Assembly: GCA_038883475.1 (NCBI GenBank)
Contig: JAVZMA010000004.1
Coordinates: 1-64,000, forward strand
DNA: 64,000 nucleotides
Direction: 5' to 3'
Source of the DNA: JAVZLH01 sp038883475
GTDB lineage: Archaea; Thermoproteota; Bathyarchaeia; Bathyarchaeales; Bathycorpusculaceae
The notes beneath the pieces are model-generated. The model was not told where the DNA came from. It saw only the letters and a list, made by a program, of their open reading frames with translations, and did not search any database. Position 1 is the stretch's first letter, and the number at the start of each line of letters is the position of its first letter. The position numbers and the translations under genes were made by a program. Positions 35,595 to 44,431 of the stretch are shown piece by piece.

Positions 35595-36590
35595 TTGGAG
35601 ACTTTAGTATTAACTGATGAGGAAGTTAACGGGCTTCTTTCGATGCCCGAGGTCATGGAGGCTGTTGAAAAAGCCTTTAAAGAGAAGGGACTTAAACGAG
35701 TTCAAATGCCGGCGAAGATTTACCTTTTCTATAAAAAATATAACGGTGATTTAAGGGCGATGCCATCCTACCTTGAAGAACTGGATGTATCCGCAGTCAA
35801 AATAGTGAACGCCCACCCAGACAACCGAGCGAAACATGGTCTTCCAACAGTAATGGCTGTAATAGTTTTAGTGGATCCGAAAAACGGTTTTCCCTTGGCG
35901 GTGATGGGTGGAAAAACCATAACGGATATGAGAACAGGGGCTGCGGGAGGAATAGCTGCAAAATATTTGGCGAGGAAAGACTCGAAAGTTGTAGCTTTTG
36001 TTGGAGCCGGAGCTCAAGCGAGAACTCAGCTTATGGCTCTCTTAGAGGTTTACGGAAAACTGAAGGAGGTTAGGGTTTGGAGTCGAAGTGAAGAGACTAG
36101 GCAAGCTTTTATGGATGAAATGGAAGAGGCGTATGGGCGCTTGTTCAAATTTGTCCCGGCTGAAACCATAAAAGATGCTGTTGAAGAGGCAGATATAGTT
36201 GTCACCACGACTCCTTCAAGAAAACCTCTAGTCATGAATAACATGGTCTCCCCCGGAACACACTTCAACTGCATTGGAGCCGATGCACCTGGAAAAGAGG
36301 AGTTGGACCCTGCCATTCTTAAAAGATCAAGAATAGTTGTGGATGATTGGGAACAAGCTGCACATAGTGGGGAAATAAATGTTCCATTAAGCCAAGGAAT
36401 AATAACGGAGAAAAACGTGTATGCTGAATTAGGCGAGGTTGTCGCAGGTTTAAAACGCCCCAGAGAGAAAAAAGATGAGATAACAATTTTTGTTTCAACA
36501 GGCTTGGCTATTCAAGATGCCGTTACCGCGAAAATTGCCTATGACAAAGCAGTTAAAAAGGGAACGGGAAGATTCCTCAAAATCGTGTAA
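35595..36590 (+). CDS. Alanine dehydrogenase / ornithine cyclodeaminase family enzyme
   Basis: A 331-residue member of the OCD/mu-crystallin family, most like archaeal alanine dehydrogenase. Features: MPAKIYLFY (substrate Lys region), KIVNAHPDN, GKTITDMRTGAAGGIAAKYLAR (conserved DMRTGA), VAFVGAGAQARTQLMAL (NAD loop), and FNCIGADAPGKEELDP. It may interconvert alanine and pyruvate or cyclise ornithine to proline; the family cannot be split reliably by eye. TTG 35595 with GAGGG about 7 nt upstream. Next gene (ilvE) is convergent with 1 nt between. Confidence 0.85.
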   Translation: METLVLTDEEVNGLLSMPEVMEAVEKAFKEKGLKRVQMPAKIYLFYKKYNGDLRAMPSYLEELDVSAVKIVNAHPDNRAKHGLPTVMAVIVLVDPKNGFPLAVMGGKTITDMRTGAAGGIAAKYLARKDSKVVAFVGAGAQARTQLMALLEVYGKLKEVRVWSRSEETRQAFMDEMEEAYGRLFKFVPAETIKDAVEEADIVVTTTPSRKPLVMNNMVSPGTHFNCIGADAPGKEELDPAILKRSRIVVDDWEQAAHSGEINVPLSQGIITEKNVYAELGEVVAGLKRPREKKDEITIFVSTGLAIQDAVTAKIAYDKAVKKGTGRFLKIV

Positions 36591-36591
36591 G

Positions 36592-37485
36592 CTACTGGTA
36601 GATGGGCGTCCCCTCATTTGGGTCGCCGAGAAGCTTTAAAAACTCGCTAATCAAATGACGCGTGACAGGTCCGAGTTTGCCTTCACCTATCACCCGCCTA
36701 TTAACCTCCACTATGGGAGCGATTTCAGCAGCTGTGCCTGTGAAGAAGGCTTCTTCCGCTGTGAAGAGGTCTGTTGGAGTGATGTTGCGTTCAATTACGG
36801 TGTATCCGAGTTTTTCAGCCAGTTTTATGACGACTTCTCTTGTTATTCCCACAAGGATTCCAGCTGATGAGGGTGGAGTTATGATTTTTCTGTTTTTGAC
36901 TATGAAGAGGTTTTCGCCTACTCCTTCGCTTACGTAGCCGTTTTTGTCTAGGCATATGGCTTCGTCGAAGCCTGTAATGTTTGCTTCAATTTTTCCCAGT
37001 ATACTGTTTAGGTAGTTTAGGGATTTAACTTCGTGGGATGTCGCGTCCACGGGGTCTCTTCTAACCCAGACAATCATAACTTTTAATCCTTTCTCTCTGG
37101 CTTCGCTAGAATACAGTTTTATGATGTCAGTTATGATTATCACAGTTGGTTTCAAACATTTTCTCGGGTCAAGCCCTAAGTCGCCGACGCCTCGCGTTAC
37201 TATTAGGCGTATGTATGCGTCTTGTAAACGGTTTTTCCGCAAAGTTTCTAAAACAGCGTTTATCATTTCTTCTTTTGTTAGCGGAATGTCTAGCATGATC
37301 ACTTTGGCTGAGTTGTAAAGTCTGTCTATATGTTCTTTCAGTTTGAACACTACGCCTTTGTAGGCGCGGATTCCCTCAAAAACGCCGTCTCCGTAAAGAA
37401 GCCCATGGTCATAGACTGAGATTTTCGCTTGGGATTTTGGATAGTATTTCCCGTCTATATAAACGAGAAGTTCTTTCTCCAACAA
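36592..37485 (-). CDS. ilvE: Branched-chain amino acid aminotransferase
   Basis: A 297-residue class IV PLP aminotransferase that moves the amino group between branched-chain amino acids and 2-oxoglutarate. Key features: YGDGVFEGIRAYKG, the PLP-binding Lys in EVKSLNYLNSILGK, EAICLDKNGYVSEGVGENLF, and FFTGTAAEIAPI near the C-terminus. Standard length. A TATA-like ATATATC is seen on the minus strand about 45 nt upstream (37525-37535). Start ATG 37485. Confidence 0.92.
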   Translation of the reverse strand: MLEKELLVYIDGKYYPKSQAKISVYDHGLLYGDGVFEGIRAYKGVVFKLKEHIDRLYNSAKVIMLDIPLTKEEMINAVLETLRKNRLQDAYIRLIVTRGVGDLGLDPRKCLKPTVIIITDIIKLYSSEAREKGLKVMIVWVRRDPVDATSHEVKSLNYLNSILGKIEANITGFDEAICLDKNGYVSEGVGENLFIVKNRKIITPPSSAGILVGITREVVIKLAEKLGYTVIERNITPTDLFTAEEAFFTGTAAEIAPIVEVNRRVIGEGKLGPVTRHLISEFLKLLGDPNEGTPIYQ

Positions 37486-37524
37486 GCATCCTCCGTTTAA
37501 GATGTTAGTTTATCCATTTAAGGT

Positions 37525-37535
37525 TTGATATATCT
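37525..37535 (-). promoter_or_regulatory. TATA-like box for ilvE
   Basis: Minus strand AAGATATATCA, 40-50 nt before the ilvE start, consistent with a leader near 20 nt. Confidence 0.4.
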
Positions 37536-37566
37536 TTTGCAAAAACTTGGCGGGTTTCAGCCATTG

Positions 37567-39435
37567 CTAACCATAGAATTGTGGACGTTTCGAAAGATGC
37601 CTTGGCAATGGAAGCGGCTTGAAGGGTCTGTTCTTCATCAAGTCTTTTATTTCGCTTATTAGCTCTTCAAGCTTCATCTTGCGTATTTTTCCAGCTTTTC
37701 TGTCTCTGACCGGGAGCACTTCTGCCTCTACTTCTTGTTGTCCAACAACAATTATGTAGGGAACCCACTCCATCTCTGCTTCTCTAACCCTTTTTTGCAG
37801 AGTCATCGCCCTATCGTCAATGTCCACACGGATTTGGTTAGCTTCCGTTTTTTCAGCCAATTTTTCCGCGTAGTTAATGTATTTGTCTGACATTGGAATT
37901 ACGCGCACTTGTGCCGGCGAAAGCCATAAGGGAAGCATTGGCGGTTTACCCTTTTCCTGTTCCCTGTAAGCCTTCTCCAGCAACGCATAAACGCATCTTT
38001 CAATCGCCCCGCTTGGAGAGCAGTGAAGAATCAGCGGGTGATGTTTTTCACCCTTTTCATCTACGTAGGTTATGTCGTATCTTTTCGCGTTTTCCACATC
38101 AATCTGGTCTGTTGATAGGGCTGCTGCCTTGTCTTGATTATCCACGAAGTTGAAGTCCCATTTAAGCCTGAAATAGAAGAAGGGTTCCTTCCACATTTCA
38201 ACCAAAACTGGTTTGCCGAAAATTTTCACCAGCGAATTCACGAAATCCCTATTTTCTTCGTAAAAGTCTTTTGTGAACCGTATTGCCGCTTCATAATCGT
38301 TCTTGGATAGGCCGATTTCTTCCAACACGTTTATGCACAGTTTAAATCTTGTTATAAACTCTTCCTTTGCCTGTTCAAGGTCTGTGCAGAAGGCATGGCA
38401 ATCGGGCATAGTGAAGGCTCTTAAACGTCTTAAGCCGACAACTTCGCCGCTTTTCTCCCTTCTGAAACTGTAACGTGTTAACTCGTAAACCCGAAGAGGC
38501 ATGTGTTTATAGGAGAACTGGGCGTCGTGAACCATGAGGAACTGCCCAAAACACGCGGCGAAACGCAGGAAAAGCTCCTTATCCTCAGATTTTAAGAGGT
38601 ACTGCCTCGCTGGAAAACGGTTTATGTAATCTGCTAGGCTTGGATGTTGAAAATCGTACATGACGGGCGTTTCAACTTCCATGGCGCCGTACTCTATAAC
38701 TTTCGCGGTGACAAACTGTTCAAGCAAGGATTTGATTAGTCGCCCTTTAGGATACCAACGGATGTTTCCAGGGTCGCTTCCCGCTTCGTAGTCGGCTATT
38801 TCAAGCCTCTTCATCAAAGGCACGTGGGGAGGCATTTGCTGGCTTGCCCTAACCTTTGAAATCTCGTATTTGGCGAACTTTTCAAGGTTTTCGTAGCCTT
38901 TAAAGTTGAATTCTTGAACTGGAAGCATTTCTCCGTTTGGCTTCAGTATGAACCAGAATGATTCCAGTTTTTCCTCGGCTTTAACCGCTTCCGAAATTTT
39001 TTCCTCGGCTTTCTCTTTTATTTCTGCTGGAAGAATCACACGAGACTGTTCAGCTAGAGGATGCCCCTTTATTGATACAGTGAACTGTTTGTTCCAGCCG
39101 AAAGGCGCGCGGAATGTTTCTATACCCTTCTCTTTCGCGTAGCTTTCCATGGCTTTAACTATTTTTAGGGCTTCTGAGGGTTTTGCCAAGTTACTGCTTA
39201 GATGCGCATATGGATAAATTAAAATGCGGTTAACCTTCAGCTTCTCGAGAAAAGCTTGAACCTCGTCTACGGCTTTTTTTGCTACGTCTAAATTGTCGCC
39301 TTCTTCGACAGCCGTGAACAAGACGACGATTTCTTCTAGGCGATTTTCCTTCTTTTCAGCTTCCTCAGCCATAGCAATCTCTTTTTGGATAGGCTTATAC
39401 TCGATATAATTTGAGTGTAACTGTAATATTCTCAT
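37567..39435 (-). CDS. thrS: Threonyl-tRNA synthetase, archaeal type
   Basis: A 622-residue ThrRS with the archaeal N-terminal editing domain related to D-aminoacyl-tRNA deacylase (RILQLHSNYIEYKP; TAVEEGDN; about 1-140), instead of the bacterial TGS/SAD domain. The class II catalytic core follows (GAMEVETPVMYDFQHP; YSFRREKSGEVVGLRRLRAF; SPSGAIERCVYALLE), with the zinc ligand Cys in AACFGQFL, then a C-terminal anticodon-binding domain (about 510-622). Charges tRNA-Thr. Start ATG 39435 matches family N-termini. Followed 22 nt upstream by a small zinc-protein gene. Confidence 0.94.
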   Translation of the reverse strand: MRILQLHSNYIEYKPIQKEIAMAEEAEKKENRLEEIVVLFTAVEEGDNLDVAKKAVDEVQAFLEKLKVNRILIYPYAHLSSNLAKPSEALKIVKAMESYAKEKGIETFRAPFGWNKQFTVSIKGHPLAEQSRVILPAEIKEKAEEKISEAVKAEEKLESFWFILKPNGEMLPVQEFNFKGYENLEKFAKYEISKVRASQQMPPHVPLMKRLEIADYEAGSDPGNIRWYPKGRLIKSLLEQFVTAKVIEYGAMEVETPVMYDFQHPSLADYINRFPARQYLLKSEDKELFLRFAACFGQFLMVHDAQFSYKHMPLRVYELTRYSFRREKSGEVVGLRRLRAFTMPDCHAFCTDLEQAKEEFITRFKLCINVLEEIGLSKNDYEAAIRFTKDFYEENRDFVNSLVKIFGKPVLVEMWKEPFFYFRLKWDFNFVDNQDKAAALSTDQIDVENAKRYDITYVDEKGEKHHPLILHCSPSGAIERCVYALLEKAYREQEKGKPPMLPLWLSPAQVRVIPMSDKYINYAEKLAEKTEANQIRVDIDDRAMTLQKRVREAEMEWVPYIIVVGQQEVEAEVLPVRDRKAGKIRKMKLEELISEIKDLMKNRPFKPLPLPRHLSKRPQFYG

Positions 39436-39456
39436 GGGCTTTTCCCCTCTTCAATT

Positions 39457-39666
39457 TTAGGCGCTGTACCGCCATTTCTCAAGCATTTTATCCTTCTTTG
39501 TTTTCTTCTTATACTCTTTATAGTGTTCCTTGCAGAGGTAAGCGCGCCTCTCGCCGCTGCCAACATTTAAGCCAGCAGACCTAACTTTTTCCGCTGAAAG
39601 CGAACGAACAGCGTCGTTTTTGCAGTTGGATACACTACATTTAACGCCTTTGTCAATTTTTCCCAA
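39457..39666 (-). CDS. Small archaeal zinc-finger protein
   Basis: A 69-residue basic protein with C-x4-C near residues 9-14 and C-x2-H near 45-48, enough to bind one zinc in a treble-clef-like fold. The C-terminal half is Lys/Tyr-rich (HYKEYKKKTKKDKMLEKW), suggesting RNA binding. Located 21 nt upstream of thrS in the same direction, so it may be cotranscribed. Similar small proteins sit beside translation genes in related archaea; the function is not known to me. Start 39666 (ATG). Confidence 0.7.
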   Translation of the reverse strand: MGKIDKGVKCSVSNCKNDAVRSLSAEKVRSAGLNVGSGERRAYLCKEHYKEYKKKTKKDKMLEKWRYSA

Positions 39667-39697
39667 AGCCTTACGCCTCTCTTAATAGGGATACGCG

Positions 39698-40612
39698 TTA
39701 TTCCTTAATTTCTTTTCCATAAAGCGCTTTTGCCCTCCCATAAATGTACTGTTTATCGCCGAAAAATGCTGGTCCAGCAGCCTCAACAACTAAGGAGGCA
39801 ACAGCCGAGCCGACACATGCACACCATAAAAAGTCTTTGCCTTTGACTAATTCGGCGAGGAAGCCGCCAATGAAAGCGTCTCCAGCCCCAGTTGGGTCAA
39901 CGATTTTCTCTGATTTGTAAGCTGGAATTTGGTTTAGGCTTCCCTCGAAAGACAGCAAAGCGCCTCTTACCCCAAATGTTACAATAACTGTTTTGACGCC
40001 GTAATTGTGAATTGTTTTCATGGCGGATTTAATGTCTGAGGATTTTGTGACTGCTTTAATTTCTGCGGATGAAGACTTGTAAACATCAATAAGTTCCAGT
40101 ATGCGCCCTTCTTTAAGCGAACCATGCGTAACTTTACCGTTATCGCCGAAATTTCGGACAAGCCCCTGCGGGTCAAGGGACAAAATTTCAGCGTAACCTC
40201 TCAGTTTTTCAGCCACATCAAATGTGACTTCGCCAGCTATAGGCGCGATGTGGATGGCTTTGGCTTTTAAAGAACTTGGCAAATCAGCAACTGTTATGTT
40301 CGGCGCCTTGCTTCTCAAGCGTAAGACACGGTTGGATAAGTTTTTGCTATATTTAAGTTCGAAACTTGTTGTGTCAACGCCCTTAGCTTTAACAATCCAT
40401 GAAAGGTCAACGCCTTCATCTTTAAGCCACCAAGAATAGGCTGTTGGAAAATTCTCTCCAACTTTGGAAATTACAGCGGTTTTAGCGTTTAGGCGTTTTG
40501 CTGCGAAGGAAACGTAAGCTGCAGAACCGCCCAAAGTAACAAATGGAATGCGGTTGTCTGACAAGAAGATGTGGTCTATGCATAAATGCCCAACTGAAAC
40601 AACATCAAACAC
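39698..40612 (-). CDS. PfkB-family carbohydrate kinase
   Basis: A 304-residue ribokinase/PfkB-type kinase. Signature 1 region GGSAAYVSFAAKRLNAKTAVISKVGENFP near 28-56 and the C-terminal signature DPTGAGDAFIGGFLAEL near 240 with the catalytic Asp. It phosphorylates a sugar or nucleoside; the substrate cannot be told from the sequence. Two nucleotides separate its ATG (40612) from the stop of the small membrane gene upstream, so they may share a transcript. Confidence 0.85.
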   Translation of the reverse strand: MFDVVSVGHLCIDHIFLSDNRIPFVTLGGSAAYVSFAAKRLNAKTAVISKVGENFPTAYSWWLKDEGVDLSWIVKAKGVDTTSFELKYSKNLSNRVLRLRSKAPNITVADLPSSLKAKAIHIAPIAGEVTFDVAEKLRGYAEILSLDPQGLVRNFGDNGKVTHGSLKEGRILELIDVYKSSSAEIKAVTKSSDIKSAMKTIHNYGVKTVIVTFGVRGALLSFEGSLNQIPAYKSEKIVDPTGAGDAFIGGFLAELVKGKDFLWCACVGSAVASLVVEAAGPAFFGDKQYIYGRAKALYGKEIKE

Positions 40613-40614
40613 AC

Positions 40615-40893
40615 TTAATCTAAACTCCTCTGAGAATCGGTCTGCTGAATATCTGATGTCGATGATTTTCTTAACCTTAGTAAATAAGTTATTCCTATTA
40701 TCAACGAAATACCAAAGACGATGGCTCCAAGTACAGAAAGGTAAAAGACTAAACGGAATGTTTCAGGTTCTGGATGTTGTTCACCCCTGTACAAAGCGAC
40801 ACCGACAAGAGACAGAACAAAAACAATTACGAGCAGAATAAAAAGTATCAGATGACGTTTCTTAACTTTGTTTGAAATCATCCTCTTCCACAC
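40615..40893 (-). CDS. Small two-helix membrane protein
   Basis: A 92-residue protein with a basic N-terminus (KRMISNKVKKRH), a hydrophobic helix (LILFILLVIVFVLSLVGVAL, 14-33), a short polar loop and a second helix (LVFYLSVLGAIVFGISLIIGI, 48-68), ending in a polar tail. I do not recognise the family. Placed directly upstream of the sugar kinase gene with a 2-nt gap. Start ATG 40893. Confidence 0.6.
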   Translation of the reverse strand: MWKRMISNKVKKRHLILFILLVIVFVLSLVGVALYRGEQHPEPETFRLVFYLSVLGAIVFGISLIIGITYLLRLRKSSTSDIQQTDSQRSLD

Positions 40894-41026
40894 GTCTAAT
40901 TAATTTTCTACTTCTGCTTAACTCTTTTCATTTCCCCAACAGTACTGAAAAAAGATGTTTACACAACGACGCAAATGTTCATATTAGGACGTGTTTTATC
41001 GACGACAAAATGCATCTTCAGTCACA

Positions 41027-41377
41027 TTAAAATTTTGATTGAAGTAGGAGAATTGCTTTTGCTAGGTCTCCTTCGCTTTCCTCTAGGGCTTTTCTGGCTT
41101 CTTCGAGACTTTTGCCCGTTTGGTCAGCCACAAGCCTAACATCCTCTTCAGATATTGTCAGTTTGCGTTCCGTAGCCTTCTCTGTTATTTTTCCACCTGT
41201 TACTTGGAAAATTTTTTGTCCTTGAACATCGAGGATTGCCACTTCTGGCTCTTCTATTGTTATTTCTTTGTTTGCCGTTTTTATTATGACTTGTTCCACG
41301 TCTGGAACGGCGTCCATGCTCATTCCCATTCGCTGCATCATTCTTCTTGCCTCTCGCGGGCTGATGCGCCTATGCAT
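41027..41377 (-). CDS. nac: Nascent polypeptide-associated complex protein
   Basis: A 116-residue archaeal NAC. This ribosome-bound dimer shields emerging chains. The NAC beta-barrel is at about 35-75 (EVIIKTANKEITIEEPEVAILDVQGQKIFQVTG) and a UBA domain closes the protein (SEEDVRLVADQTGKSLEEARKALEESEGDLAKAILLL, about 75-115). The N-terminal Met/Arg-rich helix (RRMMQRMGMSMD) is usual. Forms a same-strand pair with the PUA protein upstream, an order seen in many archaea. Start ATG 41377. Confidence 0.94.
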   Translation of the reverse strand: MHRRISPREARRMMQRMGMSMDAVPDVEQVIIKTANKEITIEEPEVAILDVQGQKIFQVTGGKITEKATERKLTISEEDVRLVADQTGKSLEEARKALEESEGDLAKAILLLQSKF

Positions 41378-41431
41378 AAAATCACTCTCTCTACGCTCTC
41401 ACCACAATTACTATTCTAGAACCTCATATAC

Positions 41432-41902
41432 TTAACTTTCTTCTGCGCATCCGCGCCTCACCTTGACGGCGACGCCACAGCGGAAAGCTTTCATTTCCTC
41501 GCCAGACAAAACAGCCCTTCCAACAGCCAAAACATTGCCATCCTCGTCTAAAACGATGACTTCATCCTTTGGGCGAATTTCACAGTCAGCCCTAACAACA
41601 TGAGCTGCAAACACATCGCCGCCTTCAGCGATAAATTTTGAAACATCCCTTTGAACAGTGACGAAACACTTTGCATCGCAAGCGTTCTCGACTATGCGTT
41701 TGGCACCGGTGATGCTTAAAGAGAATAAGCCGTCTGTGGGGCGCATTGTGGCAAGTCTCTTTCCATCCAAGTAAACGTAGCGGATTCTCCCGGTCCTCTT
41801 TGAAAACTCGATTTCCACGCTGTCTGGGAAGAGTTTGGCGCCGACCCCCTTTCCAAATTGGTAGTCTGCAACGCTTCTGATACGCCTTAACGGATTTTCC
41901 AA
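41432..41902 (-). CDS. PUA-domain RNA-binding protein
   Basis: A 156-residue protein with an N-terminal domain (RIRSVADYQFGKGVGAKLFPDSVEIEF) and a C-terminal PUA domain (FVTVQRDVSKFIAEGGDVFAAHVVRADCEIRPKDEVIVLDEDGNVLAVGRAVL, about 75-145). PUA domains bind structured RNA such as tRNA or rRNA. Archaeal proteins of this layout lie beside NAC and are related to tRNA-modifying enzymes, but no catalytic domain is present. Starts at TTG 41902 after GAGGC. Confidence 0.85.
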   Translation of the reverse strand: MENPLRRIRSVADYQFGKGVGAKLFPDSVEIEFSKRTGRIRYVYLDGKRLATMRPTDGLFSLSITGAKRIVENACDAKCFVTVQRDVSKFIAEGGDVFAAHVVRADCEIRPKDEVIVLDEDGNVLAVGRAVLSGEEMKAFRCGVAVKVRRGCAEES

Positions 41903-41968
41903 GCCTCTGCACCATCAAGTATAAACACAACTAAATAAATAAAAACAGTTTAGGGTGAGTGCCACTAC

Positions 41969-42517
41969 TTGCGATGTGAGGTTTGCGGACGCAAAATCCA
42001 CGGCAAACCGTATCGAGTCCTAATTGAAGGAGCTAAATTGCTAGTTTGCGGCGAATGCTCAAAACATGGAAAAATCATATGGGAAGAAGAGCCCAAACTA
42101 AAACCTTTAACACCGAAACCAAAAGCCGCGCTCCCGCTAACCCAAATACAAAGCAAGAAAACCTCTGCGAATACTGTTGTAGATACAAATTTGGAGCTTG
42201 TTGAAGATTTCGGCTTGAAAGTGAAGCAAGCGCGAGAAAAGCTTGGACTTTCCCACGAGGAGTTAGGCAAAAGGTTAAACGAGAAAGTATCAGTTCTCAA
42301 AAAAATCGAAACTGGAAAGATGAAGCCTGACAATGCCTTGGCGACGAAGCTTGAACACGCTTTAAAAATAAAGCTGCTCGTTCCCGCAGCAGAAGAAAAA
42401 ATTCCGAAAGCAACAGTCCCTAAACCCGCAAGCCGCGAACTAACATTGGGAGACTTAATCCAACTGAACAAAAAGGATAAGGAGAAGGAGGAAACAGCGG
42501 AACGAAAGCAATCATAG
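41969..42517 (+). CDS. mbf1: Multiprotein bridging factor 1 homologue (MBF1)
   Basis: A 182-residue archaeal MBF1. N-terminal zinc ribbon (CEVCGR near 3-8 and CGECSKHG near 31-38), a Pro/Lys-rich linker, and the Cro-type helix-turn-helix (KQAREKLGLSHEELGKRLNEKVSVLKKIETGKMKPDNALATKLEHAL, about 90-137). Eukaryotic MBF1 bridges activators and TBP; archaeal MBF1 is tied to translation. Starts at TTG 41969. Its last codons overlap the start region of hflX (see next gene), and a strong purine-rich ribosome binding site for hflX lies inside its end. Confidence 0.9.
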   Translation: MRCEVCGRKIHGKPYRVLIEGAKLLVCGECSKHGKIIWEEEPKLKPLTPKPKAALPLTQIQSKKTSANTVVDTNLELVEDFGLKVKQAREKLGLSHEELGKRLNEKVSVLKKIETGKMKPDNALATKLEHALKIKLLVPAAEEKIPKATVPKPASRELTLGDLIQLNKKDKEKEETAERKQS

Positions 42518-43767
42518 TCCAACGGCGACAACCTTATGAACCCTCAAGTTTAGATGAGCTTCAAAGCTTAGCGGAAGCCGCGGGCTACACTGTTGTTGGA
42601 AAAATCGAGCAGATTAGAGAGCCAGATTCACGATATCAGATAGGCTCCGGAAAGGTGGAAGAGCTCGCAAAGCTTGTAAAGGAAACTGGCGCCCAAAAAA
42701 TAATTTTCGATAACCCAATAAAACCAGTTCAATCATACAACCTAGCAAAAGCCACAGGCGTCGAGGTCATAGACCGTTTCCAGCTTATTCTAGAAATTTT
42801 CTCCAAAAGAGCGACCACAACAGAAGCGAAGCTGCAGATTCAACTGGCAAGACTAGGATACGAGTTGGCACATGCAAAAGAGAAGGTTAGACTTGCAAAG
42901 AAAGGCGAACAGCCAGGTTTCATGGGACTCGGCGCCTACGAAGTGGATGTTTATTACGAGGCTGTGAAGAAGCAAGTGCACACTTTACGGAAAAAATTGA
43001 AGCAAATTCGAGCCAAACGGCTTCTACACCGCGAGAGAAGGGCTGAACTGGGCTTTTCATCCATCTCTTTGGCGGGATATACAAACGCTGGAAAAAGCTC
43101 GCTTTTCAACGCCTTAACAGAGGAAGAAGTTCCAGTGGACTCCAGCCTCTTCACAACTCTCTCAACAACAACTAGGCTTGTAAATTTTTCAAAGAGAAAA
43201 TTTCTGTTAACAGACACCGTTGGCTTCATAGACCGTTTACCCCTATCCTTGATAGAGGCTTTCCACTCGACGCTTGAAGAAACCATATACTCAGACCTAA
43301 TTCTCTTAGTCGTAGACTTAAGCGAACCCCTAGAAGTTGTCGAAAGAAAACTTTCAGTCTGTCTAGACACAATAGAGCGGATAGGGGCGGCGGGCGTTCC
43401 AATAATAACTGCATTTAACAAAATTGACCTGCTATCAGAAGGGGAAATTCAAGAAAAACTCGAGAAAATTAGGGGTAAGGCGCCAACTCCAGTTCCAATA
43501 TCCGCCCTCTACAAAATCAACATAGACACATTAAAAAGCGAAATATTAAAAAGACTGGAAAACTACGTTCGCGCCTCATTTACAGCGCCGTTAACAAGTG
43601 AAACCATGCCTTTCATCTCATGGCTCTTTAACAGAGCAGACGTACATACAGTGAAATACGGGGATGATTCGGTTCATGTGGTTTTCGAGGCAATCCCATG
43701 GTTCGCCGACAAAGTAAAGAAGAAAGTGGAAGAATTCGGCGGAAAATTCGAAAAAATCCAAAAATAA
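42502..43767 (+). CDS. hflX: HflX-type ribosome-associated GTPase, apparent ACG start
   Basis: A GTPase of the HflX family, which binds ribosomes and splits stalled subunits. G1 AGYTNAGKSSLFNAL is near residues 190-204; G3 is LTDTVGFIDRLP, G4 is FNKIDLL and G5 is PISALY. The N-terminal HflX domain (GYTVVGKIEQIREPDSRYQIGSGKVEEL) is encoded upstream of the first standard start (GTG 42655), so that start would cut it. Continuous coding reaches back to a stop at 42478-42480 with no ATG, GTG or TTG. ACG at 42502 stands where ATG would give the expected M-K-A-I-I-V-Q-R-R and lies 10 nt after GGAGG. Full length about 421 residues, normal for the family. Confidence 0.85.
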   Translation, partial: TKAIIVQRRQPYEPSSLDELQSLAEAAGYTVVGKIEQIREPDSRYQIGSGKVEELAKLVKETGAQKIIFDNPIKPVQSYNLAKATGVEVIDRFQLILEIFSKRATTTEAKLQIQLARLGYELAHAKEKVRLAKKGEQPGFMGLGAYEVDVYYEAVKKQVHTLRKKLKQIRAKRLLHRERRAELGFSSISLAGYTNAGKSSLFNALTEEEVPVDSSLFTTLSTTTRLVNFSKRKFLLTDTVGFIDRLPLSLIEAFHSTLEETIYSDLILLVVDLSEPLEVVERKLSVCLDTIERIGAAGVPIITAFNKIDLLSEGEIQEKLEKIRGKAPTPVPISALYKINIDTLKSEILKRLENYVRASFTAPLTSETMPFISWLFNRADVHTVKYGDDSVHVVFEAIPWFADKVKKKVEEFGGKFEKIQK

Positions 43768-43774
43768 TAGGCGC

Positions 43775-44338
43775 ATGCTAGAAAAGTGGTCGAAAATGCA
43801 AAAAGTAGTCGTCTTAAGATGGGGACACAGACCAAAAAGAGATGCAAGACTAACAACGCATGTTGCCCTAACAGCCCGAGCGCTCGGGGCTTCAGGCTTT
43901 ATACTTTCAGACATAAGAGATGAAAAAATAAAGGCGACAGTTGAAAAAGTCGCCAAGAACTGGGGCGGTCCATTTCTTTTTGAAATGGGTGTTCCATGGG
44001 AAAAAGTTGTTAAGGAATGGAAAGCCGATGGTGGAATAGTGGTTCATCTTACAGCCTACGGAGAAAACATCCAAACAAGCGACGTTTTACAGAGAATTAA
44101 GGCGCTTGGCAAGGACATTTTAGTTATTGTTGGAAGCCAGAAAGTTCCAAAAGAATTCTTCTTAGAAGATGTTTCCGATTTTAACGTGGCAATTGGAAAC
44201 CAACCGCATTCAGAATGCTCAAGCCTAGCCGTTTTCTTAGACCGTCTATTTGAGGGAAAAGAGTTGGCAAAGGATTTCGAGTCTGCGCGAGTTAAGATTA
44301 TTCCTCAGAAGAGGGGGAAGAGAATAGTTAAATGTTAA
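43775..44338 (+). CDS. trm56: tRNA (cytidine-56-2'-O)-methyltransferase
   Basis: A 187-residue Trm56, the SPOUT-class enzyme that methylates ribose of C56 in archaeal tRNA. N-terminal VVVLRWGHRPKRDARLTTHVALTARALGASGF is the family signature; the knot region includes GGIVVHLTAYGENI, ILVIVGSQKVPKEFF and NQPHSECSSLAVFLDRL (AdoMet binding). Starts at ATG 43775 or ATG 43796, the latter giving the more typical N-terminus. Seven nucleotides after hflX, so cotranscription is likely. Confidence 0.9.
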   Translation: MLEKWSKMQKVVVLRWGHRPKRDARLTTHVALTARALGASGFILSDIRDEKIKATVEKVAKNWGGPFLFEMGVPWEKVVKEWKADGGIVVHLTAYGENIQTSDVLQRIKALGKDILVIVGSQKVPKEFFLEDVSDFNVAIGNQPHSECSSLAVFLDRLFEGKELAKDFESARVKIIPQKRGKRIVKC

Positions 44339-44431
44339 TTTCCGACTCAGACTTCATAAAGAGATTTAAATTAAAGCTGAACTATGATATAGTAGAGGAG
44401 AACACTGCTTAATAGCTTCAAAGGCAAAAGG

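Noticed and set aside
41965..42531. Long minus-strand open frame (188 codons) opposite mbf1
   Set aside because: Serine/phenylalanine-rich composition typical of an antisense shadow; the plus strand encodes a clear MBF1.
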